The notes: generated by a model not told the origin, from the letters alone. 7,499 nucleotides of DNA from an archaeon (GCA_016550395.1 JABXGY010000062.1:1-7499), one strand, 5' to 3'. Shown: positions 1 to 6,610, numbered from the stretch's first letter. Translations and numbers: made by a program.

Positions 1-1274
1 ATGAGAACAACGGCGGTGCCAATCCAGATCCATTCTTGTGGAATTGGGGTTGTAGGTGATGGTGTGGTAGGTGAGCCTAGGTTATACCCTGCTGCCCAAT
101 CCCAATTGAAGATTTGTGTAAAGAAGGTGGCAACACCAGTGTGAGTGATGATAACACCGGCTTCACGGTTTTCGTGTGTGGATTCGTAGCTCCAGTTTAT
201 GCTCGATACAAGGACCTTCTGTCCATCAACAATGACCCCCTTGTTGTGGGTCCATCCGAAGAAGGTTTGGTTACTAAATACGACTTCAACTCCATTTGCA
301 AGTAACATTTCACCAACTTCCTGCATTCCAGAACTACGATTATCAAGGATTACTCGACATGTCACACCACGTTGTCTTGCAGCGATTATTGCATCATTGA
401 ATTGGTTGGGACCACCATCCCAATCCATCTTTGAATACATTTGCTGCACATACAGCGTAGAAGTTGCAGAGTCGATTAAAGCCTTGATAGCTGAAACATC
501 ATTGTCAGGAGATAAGACACACTGGATACTCATCGATCCTGTGAAATCCTGAGATGGAAATGGTGCAGGATATGAGCCTGTATCAATATTAGTACTGAAA
601 CTTTCTTCATCATCAGAATCTGGAACATATGGTTCAACATTATCGAGTAGTAAATCATGCATAAAGGTCTCGTAAAAGTAGTTAATCACATCGGGTTGGT
701 TGATAACGACACCCCATTCTCGGTTGCCAGCACTATCAGCTGGAGGGATTCCTGATTTCGCCCAGTTGGCACTTTCTACAACAACAGCTTCACGGTCAAA
801 AATCATGAATTTCGCATGTGTAAATTCAAGATAGGTATCTTCAGAAAAAAAGAGTTGAAGATTAGAGCCAAAAGCAGCATTTTGAGAAAGATTATAGAAG
901 GCACCATAAGTTAAATCACGTTCAGGATAGGAAGCCCATTTCCAGGACACAATAATTTTGATTTCCATAGTTGCATTCCTTGCAAGGGCATTATGAATTT
1001 CCTCAATAAGGAACCAGTTGGTAAGAGCATAGACCATGATGAGCATTTCATCTTGTGTATTTTGCATGAGGTCCGTTATGACACCAAAACTGGAATCTGG
1101 TGAAGAGAAACAGGTAACGGTGGCTGAACCGGTGTATGTTGATGCGGGTTTGTCTAAGGTTGGTGGTTGTGCTCGAATCGCTATGTTTGTCTTAGATGTG
1201 GGTAGGGCAAAGCCCAGAGTCATGAATCCAATGAGTGATACCATCAAGATTTTTTGGAAAAGTGTTAGCCTCAT
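1..1274 (-). CDS. Secreted/surface-anchored phospholipase D-like protein with two HKD motifs (3' partial)
   Basis: The frame is open from ATG at 1274 to the left edge, 424 codons without a stop. Residues 1-24 look like a signal peptide: basic start, then a hydrophobic stretch around 9-24. Two phospholipase D catalytic motifs are intact: H153-x-K155-x4-D160, followed by S168-A-N170-W171, and H343-x-K345-x4-D350, followed by S358-I-N360-W361. Each is followed by an N-R-E triplet (184-186 and 369-371), as often seen in this superfamily. A Thr/Pro linker (about 401-412) leads into a hydrophobic run from W415 that is cut by the window edge, probably a C-terminal membrane anchor. The family cleaves or transfers phosphodiester bonds in phospholipids or nucleic acids through a covalent phosphohistidine; which substrate applies here cannot be told. 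The protein should act outside the cell. GGAG lies 8 nt before the start. Family assignment is firm; substrate and anchoring are inference. Confidence 0.93.
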   Translation of the reverse strand, partial: MRLTLFQKILMVSLIGFMTLGFALPTSKTNIAIRAQPPTLDKPASTYTGSATVTCFSSPDSSFGVITDLMQNTQDEMLIMVYALTNWFLIEEIHNALARNATMEIKIIVSWKWASYPERDLTYGAFYNLSQNAAFGSNLQLFFSEDTYLEFTHAKFMIFDREAVVVESANWAKSGIPPADSAGNREWGVVINQPDVINYFYETFMHDLLLDNVEPYVPDSDDEESFSTNIDTGSYPAPFPSQDFTGSMSIQCVLSPDNDVSAIKALIDSATSTLYVQQMYSKMDWDGGPNQFNDAIIAARQRGVTCRVILDNRSSGMQEVGEMLLANGVEVVFSNQTFFGWTHNKGVIVDGQKVLVSSINWSYESTHENREAGVIITHTGVATFFTQIFNWDWAAGYNLGSPTTPSPTTPIPQEWIWIGTAVVL

Positions 1275-1282
1275 AGGGTAAG

Positions 1283-1338
1283 CTCCAAAGAGTGAATTAT
1301 TAAGGTCTACCCATTTTCCTCATATTTAGCTATATAGG
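1283..1338 (-). promoter_or_regulatory. Candidate archaeal promoter and RBS for the phospholipase D-like gene
   Basis: Read on the minus strand, TATATA (about 1336-1331) and TAAATA (about 1327-1322) lie 50-60 nt before the ATG at 1274. An archaeal TATA box here would place the transcript start roughly at 1298-1306, leaving a short leader that contains the GGAG at 1286-1283. This rests on motif and spacing only; the region is AT-rich, so chance matches are likely. Confidence 0.35.
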
Positions 1339-1400
1339 CTTGTGCTTTGTCCTAGCAACCGATTTAAAGTCGTATTTCGGGAATATGCGTTTAATTCTGG

Positions 1401-1480
1401 ATATAGAATACCTGAGGATTGACACGATATGTTCTTAAGAAGGTCTTACTCTGCTATTGCCATTAGCCTTCAGCAAGGTG
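1401..1480 (+). promoter_or_regulatory. Candidate promoter region and RBS of the 161-residue gene, with palindrome
   Basis: ATATAGAATA at 1401-1410 is TATA-like and would start a transcript near 1430-1435. A perfect 10-bp palindrome, TTCTTAAGAA (1432-1441), sits at that point and could be an operator or a second TATA-like element. AAGGTG (1475-1480) is the ribosome binding site; it is better spaced for the second of two adjacent ATG codons (1487) than for the first (1484). The rest of 1339-1400 shows nothing I can name beyond another AT-rich patch around 1371-1378. Confidence 0.3.
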
Positions 1481-1483
1481 TGA

Positions 1484-1969
1484 ATGATGCGGAAAGAGTT
1501 ACGATATGAATTCATTGCGGTTCCAGCCGCTCAGAAAGCATTCAAATGCTTGTGTGATCGGTTAAGCATTCAACCACGCCAGGAGGATATGAGCGGAGGA
1601 TTAATTGCACGAAGTGCGGATCGGGCGTTTGTTGCCCGATTACTTACTGAAAAAACAGCTCGAGGAACTACTAGGATTGAAGTCGAAATTCGTCTTGCTA
1701 CTGAAGAGCAGATGGCCGCCGTTGTTGCTTGCTTTGGAGAACCGGAAAAAGAGCGTAAAATTGCACCAAGTGCTAAAAGCTTCGCAAAGATCATAGTTGA
1801 AACCGAACTAACGGATGACCGGGATGCTTTCATTGCTGAAGTCTGTGGGAAATTAGAAATTCCACCTGATCGATTTGGCAGTTACCGTGCAATGGTGTTA
1901 TCCACTTCTAAGACTCCAGGTGTCCCAGAGGTCGTTAAACAAGCAGCAGAGAAACTCCAGGCGCTTTAA
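1484..1969 (+). CDS. Hypothetical protein, 161 aa, possible internal beta-alpha repeats
   Basis: I do not recognise the family. The protein is soluble, with no signal peptide or membrane segment. Three stretches follow a similar strand-then-helix pattern: residues about 6-31, 63-90 and 101-128. The second and third are the most alike (I-x-V-E, then L, an acidic turn, and an Ala/Val/Cys-rich helix ending near G). The first and third share A-F, then C, L, I and P at nearly matching spacing (A19, F20, C24, L27, I29, P31 against A115, F116, C121, L124, I126, P127). This suggests an ancient duplication, not a proven one. Two ATG codons are adjacent; the one at 1487 has the better SD spacing. It is transcribed divergently from the phospholipase D-like gene and convergently with the zinc-finger gene, so it is probably a single-gene unit. 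Charged, well-balanced composition and SD support a real gene; the antisense frame across it is a shadow. Confidence 0.8.
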   Translation: MMRKELRYEFIAVPAAQKAFKCLCDRLSIQPRQEDMSGGLIARSADRAFVARLLTEKTARGTTRIEVEIRLATEEQMAAVVACFGEPEKERKIAPSAKSFAKIIVETELTDDRDAFIAEVCGKLEIPPDRFGSYRAMVLSTSKTPGVPEVVKQAAEKLQAL

Positions 1970-1978
1970 CTTGGAGTT
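1953..1978. repeat. Inverted repeat at the convergent gene junction
   Basis: AACTCCA (1953-1959) and TGGAGTT (1972-1978) form a perfect 7-bp stem with a 12-nt loop. The loop holds the TAA stop of the 161-residue gene (1967-1969). The stem lies between two converging genes and could mark or protect both 3' ends. There is no T-rich run on either side, so it is not a classic intrinsic terminator and may be chance. Confidence 0.35.
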
Positions 1979-1993
1979 CCTATTAGAAGGGGA

Positions 1994-2161
1994 TTATCCA
2001 TATCTAAGCTCATGGGTATCAGATTCGCGACCACACACCGGGCATTTGTACTTCTTTTTCTTGAAAACACAGTTCCGATGGAATGAGGAATTACAATTAG
2101 AACATTTGATGGGTGTTTTCACAAGTTTTCCGCAAGCCTGGCAGACATCTTCGGAGCTCAT
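1994..2161 (-). CDS. Small PHD/RING-like C4HC3 zinc-finger protein, 55 aa
   Basis: A 55-residue frame runs from ATG at 2161 to TAA at 1994. The pattern is C7-x2-C10-x9-C20-x2-C23-x4-H28-x2-C31-x8-C40-x2-C43. That is eight ligands in Cys4-His-Cys3 order, enough for two zinc ions in a cross-brace fold such as PHD or RING-variant; the last pair reads C-P-V-C-G, as in many RING and zinc-ribbon ends. A basic K-K-K-K run (34-37) sits between the third and fourth ligand pairs. The start is clear: the same frame is closed by a TAG a few codons upstream with no other start between. The SD is weak (GGA 10 nt away). It lies 92 nt downstream of the second permease gene on the same strand, with a likely terminator between, so it may have its own promoter. 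Such domains bind proteins, chromatin or ubiquitin-like conjugation partners in other organisms; its partner here is unknown. Two separate zinc ribbons are an alternative reading. Confidence 0.85.
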   Translation of the reverse strand: MSSEDVCQACGKLVKTPIKCSNCNSSFHRNCVFKKKKYKCPVCGRESDTHELRYG

Positions 2162-2202
2162 ATCATCACTGTCCTGATAGACTAAACACTACGAACTTCA
2201 TC

Positions 2203-2214
2203 ATTAAACGTTTC
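2203..2214 (-). promoter_or_regulatory. Candidate BRE/TATA element for the zinc-finger gene
   Basis: On the minus strand, GAAACGTTTAAT (2214-2203) combines a purine-rich BRE-like half with a TTTAAT TATA-like half, about 42 nt before the ATG at 2161. That spacing fits an archaeal promoter with a leader of roughly 15-20 nt. It also contains the palindrome AAACGTTT. Motif match only. Confidence 0.35.
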
Positions 2215-2222
2215 TCTTGGCG

Positions 2223-2255
2223 AAGAAAGGAGATGAGAAAGGTTATGGAAACCTT
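2223..2255 (-). terminator. Likely terminator at the end of the transporter operon
   Basis: On the minus strand a 6-bp stem, AAGGTT/AACCTT with a 5-nt loop (2255-2239), overlaps the stop codon of the second permease. It is followed directly by a pyrimidine-rich, T-rich tract (about 2238-2223). This position and layout fit the 3' end of the operon transcript. The stem is short, so strength is uncertain. Confidence 0.45.
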
Positions 2256-3213
2256 ATACTCCTCTTTCTTTTATGTAGGGAACCCCAATAGCCTTGGGTG
2301 GAACGGATCTGCGAATAATACCAAGTGCGATAATGACCCCGAGATAAGGAATCATGCGTAACCACAAATTAAAGGGATAGAGGAATCCTAATGCAGGTGT
2401 CACTTGGATCGCAATTTTGAGACCATCGAGAAACCCGAAGAATAGCCCGGCTATTAGGACACCAAAGGGTGTCCAATTCCCAAAGATCAAGGCTGCCAGG
2501 GCGATGAAGCCACGACCAGCAACCATGTTCCTGCTAAAGGATGAGCCAAATCCGATTGATAGATAAGCTCCAGCAAGGCCTGCGAGACACCCACTGAGGA
2601 TAACAGCGATCATTCGAACAGTTTCAACATTGACGCCTGCTGAATCAAGAGTGCTTGGATCTTCACCAGCTGCTCGGAGTCTTAACCCAAATGAAGTGCG
2701 GTAAAGGACGAACCAGCAGATGGGAATTAAGGCAAACATTATGTAAACAAGCGGGGATTGACTGCCGAACATGGGACCAAGAATTGGAACACCGAGAAGC
2801 GGGGGAATCACAATTTCCGGAATAGGAATTACTGGATCAGAGACTCCTTTTTGTCCCCAAACAACCCAAAGCATTACAGTTGTGAATCCAGCTGCGAAGA
2901 TGATGATTCCTGTACCACTGACAATCTGGTTTCCTTTCAGTTTCACACTGACTAGGCCGTGGATGAGTCCCATTAGCCCTCCTACGATTATTGCGTAAAA
3001 AATGCCAATCCATGGATTACCAGTAAAGTAACTACCAACAGCGCCCATGAGGGCCCCCATTAGCATCATCCCCTCTAATGCGATGTTGACTACACCAGAT
3101 CTTTCAGAAAACATCCCACCTAACGCTGCTAAAATCAAAGGTGTCGCAGCAATCAGTGTTGTGTAACCAATGATACCAACAAGCAGTAAGATATCGATTT
3201 GACCAGCCTGCAT
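2254..3213 (-). CDS. BMP-family (nucleoside-type) ABC transporter permease, second subunit (NupQ-like)
   Basis: A 319-residue integral membrane protein forming half of the import channel with the gene upstream. The hallmark stretch S-E-R-S-G-V-V-N-I-A-L-E-G lies at residues 36-48, and G-N-Q-I-V-S-G (94-100) matches the conserved cytoplasmic loop of this permease class (the BPD_transp_2 family). About eight to ten hydrophobic segments span the protein, and length is normal for the family. The start is ATG at 3213. Its first base overlaps the TAA stop of the upstream permease, and a strong SD, GGGAGGTG (3228-3221), lies 7 nt away. The frame stays open further upstream to an ATG at 3318, but that would overlap the upstream gene by about 100 nt and lacks the SD. 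The overlap implies translational coupling and equal dosage of the two permeases. The closest well-known relative by type is the guanosine transporter NupNOPQ of Bacillus subtilis; the ligand here is inferred, not shown. Confidence 0.95.
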   Translation of the reverse strand: MQAGQIDILLLVGIIGYTTLIAATPLILAALGGMFSERSGVVNIALEGMMLMGALMGAVGSYFTGNPWIGIFYAIIVGGLMGLIHGLVSVKLKGNQIVSGTGIIIFAAGFTTVMLWVVWGQKGVSDPVIPIPEIVIPPLLGVPILGPMFGSQSPLVYIMFALIPICWFVLYRTSFGLRLRAAGEDPSTLDSAGVNVETVRMIAVILSGCLAGLAGAYLSIGFGSSFSRNMVAGRGFIALAALIFGNWTPFGVLIAGLFFGFLDGLKIAIQVTPALGFLYPFNLWLRMIPYLGVIIALGIIRRSVPPKAIGVPYIKERGV

Positions 3214-4808
3214 TAGATTACACCTCCCACGACTACACCTTTCCATCGCATTAGGTAGAATGAAGCAAGAGATACTGCTATACCTATGATTCCAACTACT
3301 CCTAAGGGAATACGCCAATTATTCCATTGTATTAGAAATGGAGTTGGTGAAATGCCAAGCGACGTAAAAATCGGACCTAGACCAGAAAGCATCAGGGGGG
3401 TGGCAATAACGATGATGGGTAATGCAATCGCAACAACGAGGGTTAGAATAGTACCCCACATGTTCCCTCTCATCAAACTAATGAACGCAGCAAGCCCGAT
3501 TATACCTAAAATAAAGATGAATATTAAATCTACTGCAATTAGTGAGGCGACCAAAGGTAATCCAAGAATTAACGATTGAGTGGCAAGGCTTGTAAGTAAG
3601 AGTAATTGTGTTGTTCCAATGCCAAATGCAGCGAATCCGATTATTAATCCCATAACTGTGGTGAGGAAAATTGGGGTTGCTTTTTTCCAATCCGCTTCAA
3701 TCCATTGAGCATAGATATTCCCTTTATCAGCAAGCCAGATGATGAGCCTCGGAGCTGCAACAAAGAGAATTATTAGACCTTGAATGACTCCAATCATTTC
3801 AATAGGAACCTGAGCCGTAACTTGCATTGAGATGCTTCCAGCTCGAAGTAGTCCTAAAAAGAGGGCACCAAATAAGACGCCCCACGGACTGTTATTGCCT
3901 AAAACGGCGACAGTAATTCCGTCGAATCCATAGCCCGGCGAAAATCCAGCAACGAACCGCCCGAAAGTACCTAACACTTCACTCGCTCCAGCTAAACCCG
4001 CAATGCCTCCACTAATACCCAAGCTAAGAGCAAGCGTCCTTTTTGAATTGATTCCTGCAGTTTCTGCAGCTGTTGGATTAAACCCCACGGCTCGCATTTC
4101 GAATCCAAGTACAGTTTTGTTAAGAAAATAAGCAACAGCTAAGATTGTAAGAAGAGCTAAAATAAAACCCATATGCACAAAATTACTCGTTAAAAGCTTT
4201 GGAAGTGCTGCGGTAGGCAAAATGGGATATGTTTGAGGAAATGGGTTGACAGGCGTTAGATCCATAAGTGGTCCTGAAGCAAGCCATTGCGTAATGATGA
4301 TGGCAATATAATTCAACATAATAGTGGTCACAACTTCATGTGCCCCTCGGTACGCTTTGAGAAGCCCAGCAATTAATCCCCATAAACCACCCGCGATTGC
4401 CGCCACAAGAATAGCAACGATTGGGTGAATTACAATCGGTAGGGCAATATAAGCCCCAATTACTGCAGCCACCATAGCCCCAATATGGAGTTGTCCTTCG
4501 GCTCCAATATTAAACAGACCAGTTTTGAAGGCTAGCGCAACCGCTAAACCTGTAAAAATTAGGGGCGTTGCTCGCCATAAAATCTGATCAGGATTCGAAA
4601 GAGCCCCTCTTAACAGATTGAAATAAGCAGAAAAGGGATCAAATCCCAGTGCTAGCATTAGTAAACCAGCGATAACAAGCGCAAGAAGTATTGAACCAAT
4701 AGCCCAGGCTAATTGTTGCAGAAATCCACTTACTAATCGATCACGGGAGGCTTGTACATCCTCTTTTAGAAGATCGTGAGGTAAATCATTTGATTTATTT
4801 TTGGTCAT
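3213..4808 (-). CDS. BMP-family (nucleoside-type) ABC transporter permease, first subunit (NupP-like) with C-terminal membrane extension
   Basis: A 531-residue membrane protein. Residues 1-30 are hydrophilic and cytoplasmic; the first membrane helix spans about 34-54. The family signature F-N-I-G-A-E-G-Q-L is at 99-107, and G-A-H-E-V-V-T-T-I-M-L-N, the ATPase-contacting loop region, is at 155-166. The normal permease core ends near residue 365. What follows (about 369-531) is extra: roughly four hydrophobic segments near 377-397, 416-445, 452-475 and 500-519, ending in the short tail V-V-V-G-G-V-I. Usual relatives are about 350 residues long. The start ATG lies 5 nt after the ATPase stop; a modest SD (GGGAG, 4824-4820) is 11 nt away inside the ATPase gene. 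It pairs with the second permease to form the pore. The core assignment is firm, while the role of the extension is unknown. No frameshift or stop separates core and extension, so it is a true fusion or elongation in this sequence. Confidence 0.95.
   Translation of the reverse strand: MTKNKSNDLPHDLLKEDVQASRDRLVSGFLQQLAWAIGSILLALVIAGLLMLALGFDPFSAYFNLLRGALSNPDQILWRATPLIFTGLAVALAFKTGLFNIGAEGQLHIGAMVAAVIGAYIALPIVIHPIVAILVAAIAGGLWGLIAGLLKAYRGAHEVVTTIMLNYIAIIITQWLASGPLMDLTPVNPFPQTYPILPTAALPKLLTSNFVHMGFILALLTILAVAYFLNKTVLGFEMRAVGFNPTAAETAGINSKRTLALSLGISGGIAGLAGASEVLGTFGRFVAGFSPGYGFDGITVAVLGNNSPWGVLFGALFLGLLRAGSISMQVTAQVPIEMIGVIQGLIILFVAAPRLIIWLADKGNIYAQWIEADWKKATPIFLTTVMGLIIGFAAFGIGTTQLLLLTSLATQSLILGLPLVASLIAVDLIFIFILGIIGLAAFISLMRGNMWGTILTLVVAIALPIIVIATPLMLSGLGPIFTSLGISPTPFLIQWNNWRIPLGVVGIIGIAVSLASFYLMRWKGVVVGGVI
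3221..3228 (-). promoter_or_regulatory. Strong Shine-Dalgarno deciding the second permease start
   Basis: GGGAGGTG on the minus strand lies 7 nt before the ATG at 3213, within the last codons of the first permease gene. It settles the choice of this start over the ATG at 3318 and shows that SD-led initiation is used in this genome. Confidence 0.85.
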
Positions 4809-4813
4809 GAATC

Positions 4814-6517
4814 TCAGTTCTCCCTTTCAGAATTCACTTGTTGTCCTGCCATAAGTAAACCAAGCTCTTGTTCGTTGGTTTTAGCAGGATCTCGTATTGC
4901 AGCGATTTGACCTTCAAAAAGCACAGCTATGCGGTCTGAAACACTTTGAACCTCGTCTAAATCAGCAGAAACTAGGAGTATCCCCACTCCTTCATCCCGC
5001 ATTCGCACGAGAACTTTATGAATATATTCTGTTGCTCCCACATCGAGACCACGTGTTGGATGGGATGCAACAAGAACTTTTGGATTAAATCCTAGAATTC
5101 GGGCAACAACGATTTTTTGTTGATTCCCCCCTGATAGTGTTCTAGCTGGTTCTTCTAAATTTGTCATTCGAATATCAAATTCTTTGACCTGTTCTCCTGA
5201 ATACTGAACAATTTCAGGTTCATTAAGAAATGAGTGAGGGATTGGAGAGGGAATTGAAACTGAAGCAAGTCTTGGTCCAAACAAGGTGGGAGGAAATGGT
5301 TGAAATCGGTTTGAAGAAAAGGGGTCTCGATAATGACCACCTAAGATTAGATTCTCTTTTATTGAGAAGTCTAGAATCAAACCCCGTTGGTGCCTATCCT
5401 GTGGGATAAATCCAACTCCAGTTTTTTGGATATATCGTGGGCTCTTATTCGTAATATTTTGCTCCTCAACCCAAACTTCACCATCTTCAATTTTGCGTAA
5501 TCCAGTGATAGCCTGGACTAATTCAATTTGACCATTCCCTTCAACGCCTGCAATTCCAAGAATCTCACCTTCTTTAACCTCTAAAGATATGCCTTTAACA
5601 GCCTCTAAGCCTCTATCATCTTTAACATGGAGATTTCTTATCGATAAAATCGGATTTCCTGGTTTTGCTACAGTTTTCGCTACGCGAAAGACAACAGGTC
5701 GTCCGACCATCATCTCAGCAAGAGCTTCAACTGAGGTTTCTTTCTTCTGCACTGTTCCTATTAGAGACCCATCTCGGAGAACGCTAATACGATCAGCGAG
5801 TGCCATGGGTTCACGCAGTTTATGGGTAATGAGAATGATTGTCTTTCCAGCCTCTCGGAAAGTTTGAAGAGTCTCAAAAAGTTCATCGACTTCTTGTGGG
5901 GTTAGGACAGCAGTGGGCTCATCGAGAATCAGGATGTCCGCCTTTCGATACAAGAGTTTTATAATTTCAACCCTTTGTCGTAGCCCCACAGAAAGATCCT
6001 GAATTTTCGCTTTTGGATCAATGTATAGTCTATTTTCTTCACCAATACGACGAATTTCTTCTTCTGCAGATTTGAAGTTCATGGGTTGAACTCGATCTAT
6101 TCCTCCTAACACAGATTGTCCAGCGCGACGGAAAAACCCTTTAGTAGAACTTTCCAACTCCTTCCGTTTTTCGATTCGCTCGCTGAGAGTAACATAAAGG
6201 GGTTCTGTGCCAAGAATTACGTTTTCTGTTACTGTTAAGGTGGGAATGAGCTTGAAATGTTGGTGAACCATGCCGATTCCAAGACGAATTGCATCTGCTG
6301 GTGACTTGAAATGAACCTCTTCACCCCGAATTTTAATTCGTCCTGTGTTCATTGATAACATGCCATACAGAATGTTCATGAGAGTTGTTTTTCCTGCACC
6401 ATTTTCGCCTAAAAGCCCATGAACCTCTCCATCAGCTATACGAAGGGTAATATCACGGTTTGCCTGTACGCCACCAGGAAAAGTTTTGTTAATATTCTCA
6501 AGTTCTATTACGTAAAT
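4814..6517 (-). CDS. BMP-family (nucleoside-type) ABC transporter ATPase, tandem nucleotide-binding domains (NupO-like), probable ATT start
   Basis: A 567-residue ATPase that powers import. Domain 1: Walker A G-E-N-G-A-G-K-T-T at 37-45, Q-loop Q86, signature L-S-V-G-L-R-Q-R at 175-182, Walker B I-L-I-L-D-E-P at 195-201, switch His 232. Domain 2 is degenerate as usual in this family: the Walker A site reads G-V-E-G-N-G-Q (324-330) and lacks Lys; the Walker B site reads V-L-V-A-S-H-P (481-487) and lacks the Asp-Glu pair; the signature L-S-G-G-N-Q-Q-K is intact (461-468). Two insertions stand out: about 35 charged residues near 112-161 and a Pro/Phe/Ser-rich stretch near 403-439. The start is unusual. 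The first ATG (6379) falls after Walker A, so it cannot be the true start. The frame is open back to a TAG at 6523-6521 and has no ATG, GTG or TTG. ATT at 6517 follows GGAGGT by 7 nt and gives M-Y-V-I-E-L-E-N-I, which matches how relatives begin. An ATG-to-ATT base error is the main alternative. Confidence 0.93.
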   Translation of the reverse strand: MYVIELENINKTFPGGVQANRDITLRIADGEVHGLLGENGAGKTTLMNILYGMLSMNTGRIKIRGEEVHFKSPADAIRLGIGMVHQHFKLIPTLTVTENVILGTEPLYVTLSERIEKRKELESSTKGFFRRAGQSVLGGIDRVQPMNFKSAEEEIRRIGEENRLYIDPKAKIQDLSVGLRQRVEIIKLLYRKADILILDEPTAVLTPQEVDELFETLQTFREAGKTIILITHKLREPMALADRISVLRDGSLIGTVQKKETSVEALAEMMVGRPVVFRVAKTVAKPGNPILSIRNLHVKDDRGLEAVKGISLEVKEGEILGIAGVEGNGQIELVQAITGLRKIEDGEVWVEEQNITNKSPRYIQKTGVGFIPQDRHQRGLILDFSIKENLILGGHYRDPFSSNRFQPFPPTLFGPRLASVSIPSPIPHSFLNEPEIVQYSGEQVKEFDIRMTNLEEPARTLSGGNQQKIVVARILGFNPKVLVASHPTRGLDVGATEYIHKVLVRMRDEGVGILLVSADLDEVQSVSDRIAVLFEGQIAAIRDPAKTNEQELGLLMAGQQVNSEREN

Positions 6518-6524
6518 AGGCTAA

Positions 6525-6530
6525 ACCTCC
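6525..6530 (-). promoter_or_regulatory. Shine-Dalgarno of the ATPase gene, supporting the ATT start
   Basis: GGAGGT on the minus strand lies 7 nt before ATT at 6517. Spacing closely matches that at the second permease (8 nt from GGAGGT to ATG). An in-frame TAG lies between the SD and the ATT, so initiation has to be at or after 6520. Confidence 0.8.
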
Positions 6531-6587
6531 AAGACATTGTCAAATAATCCGAAACACGCCAGATAGTGGTGTTCTCGGATAAAACTT

Positions 6588-6595
6588 CTATTTAA
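6588..6595 (-). promoter_or_regulatory. Possible internal promoter (TATA-like) for the ATPase-permease genes
   Basis: TTAAATAG on the minus strand lies between the upstream terminator-like hairpin and the ATPase start. An archaeal TATA box here would start a transcript near 6565, about 50 nt before the gene. The stretch 6518-6610 holds no other feature that I can support. Weak, motif-only evidence. Confidence 0.25.
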
Positions 6596-6610
6596 CATAA
6601 TTGGCACACG

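Noticed and set aside
199..552. Plus-strand open frames at 114-305, 199-552 and 1036-1281
   Set aside because: They lie opposite the phospholipase D-like gene, whose two catalytic motifs and continuous 424-codon frame mark the minus strand as coding.
1419..1447. Bacterial-type -35 box TTGACA before the 161-residue gene
   Set aside because: No acceptable -10 hexamer at 16-18 nt spacing; a second TTGACA near 6541 before the ATPase also lacks a -10. Treated as chance.
1570..1833. Minus-strand frame inside the 161-residue gene, and plus-strand frames at 1605-1796 and 1875-2361
   Set aside because: No SD, no recognisable domain, and they overlap better supported genes or the zinc-finger gene on the opposite strand.
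2254..3318. Second permease starting at the ATG at 3318
   Set aside because: It would overlap the first permease by about 100 nt, add residues unlike the family, and ignore the strong SD at 3228-3221 before ATG 3213.
4814..6379. ATPase starting at the ATG at 6379
   Set aside because: It would begin after the Walker A motif (at the M following G-K-T-T-L) and remove 46 conserved residues; upstream sequence in the same frame is clearly coding.
6508..6537. Nine-codon frame from ATG 6537 across the ATPase SD to TAA 6510-6508
   Set aside because: It could be a leader peptide or the true start broken by an indel, but its sequence does not extend the conserved N-terminus, and the ATT alignment with SD explains the data more simply.
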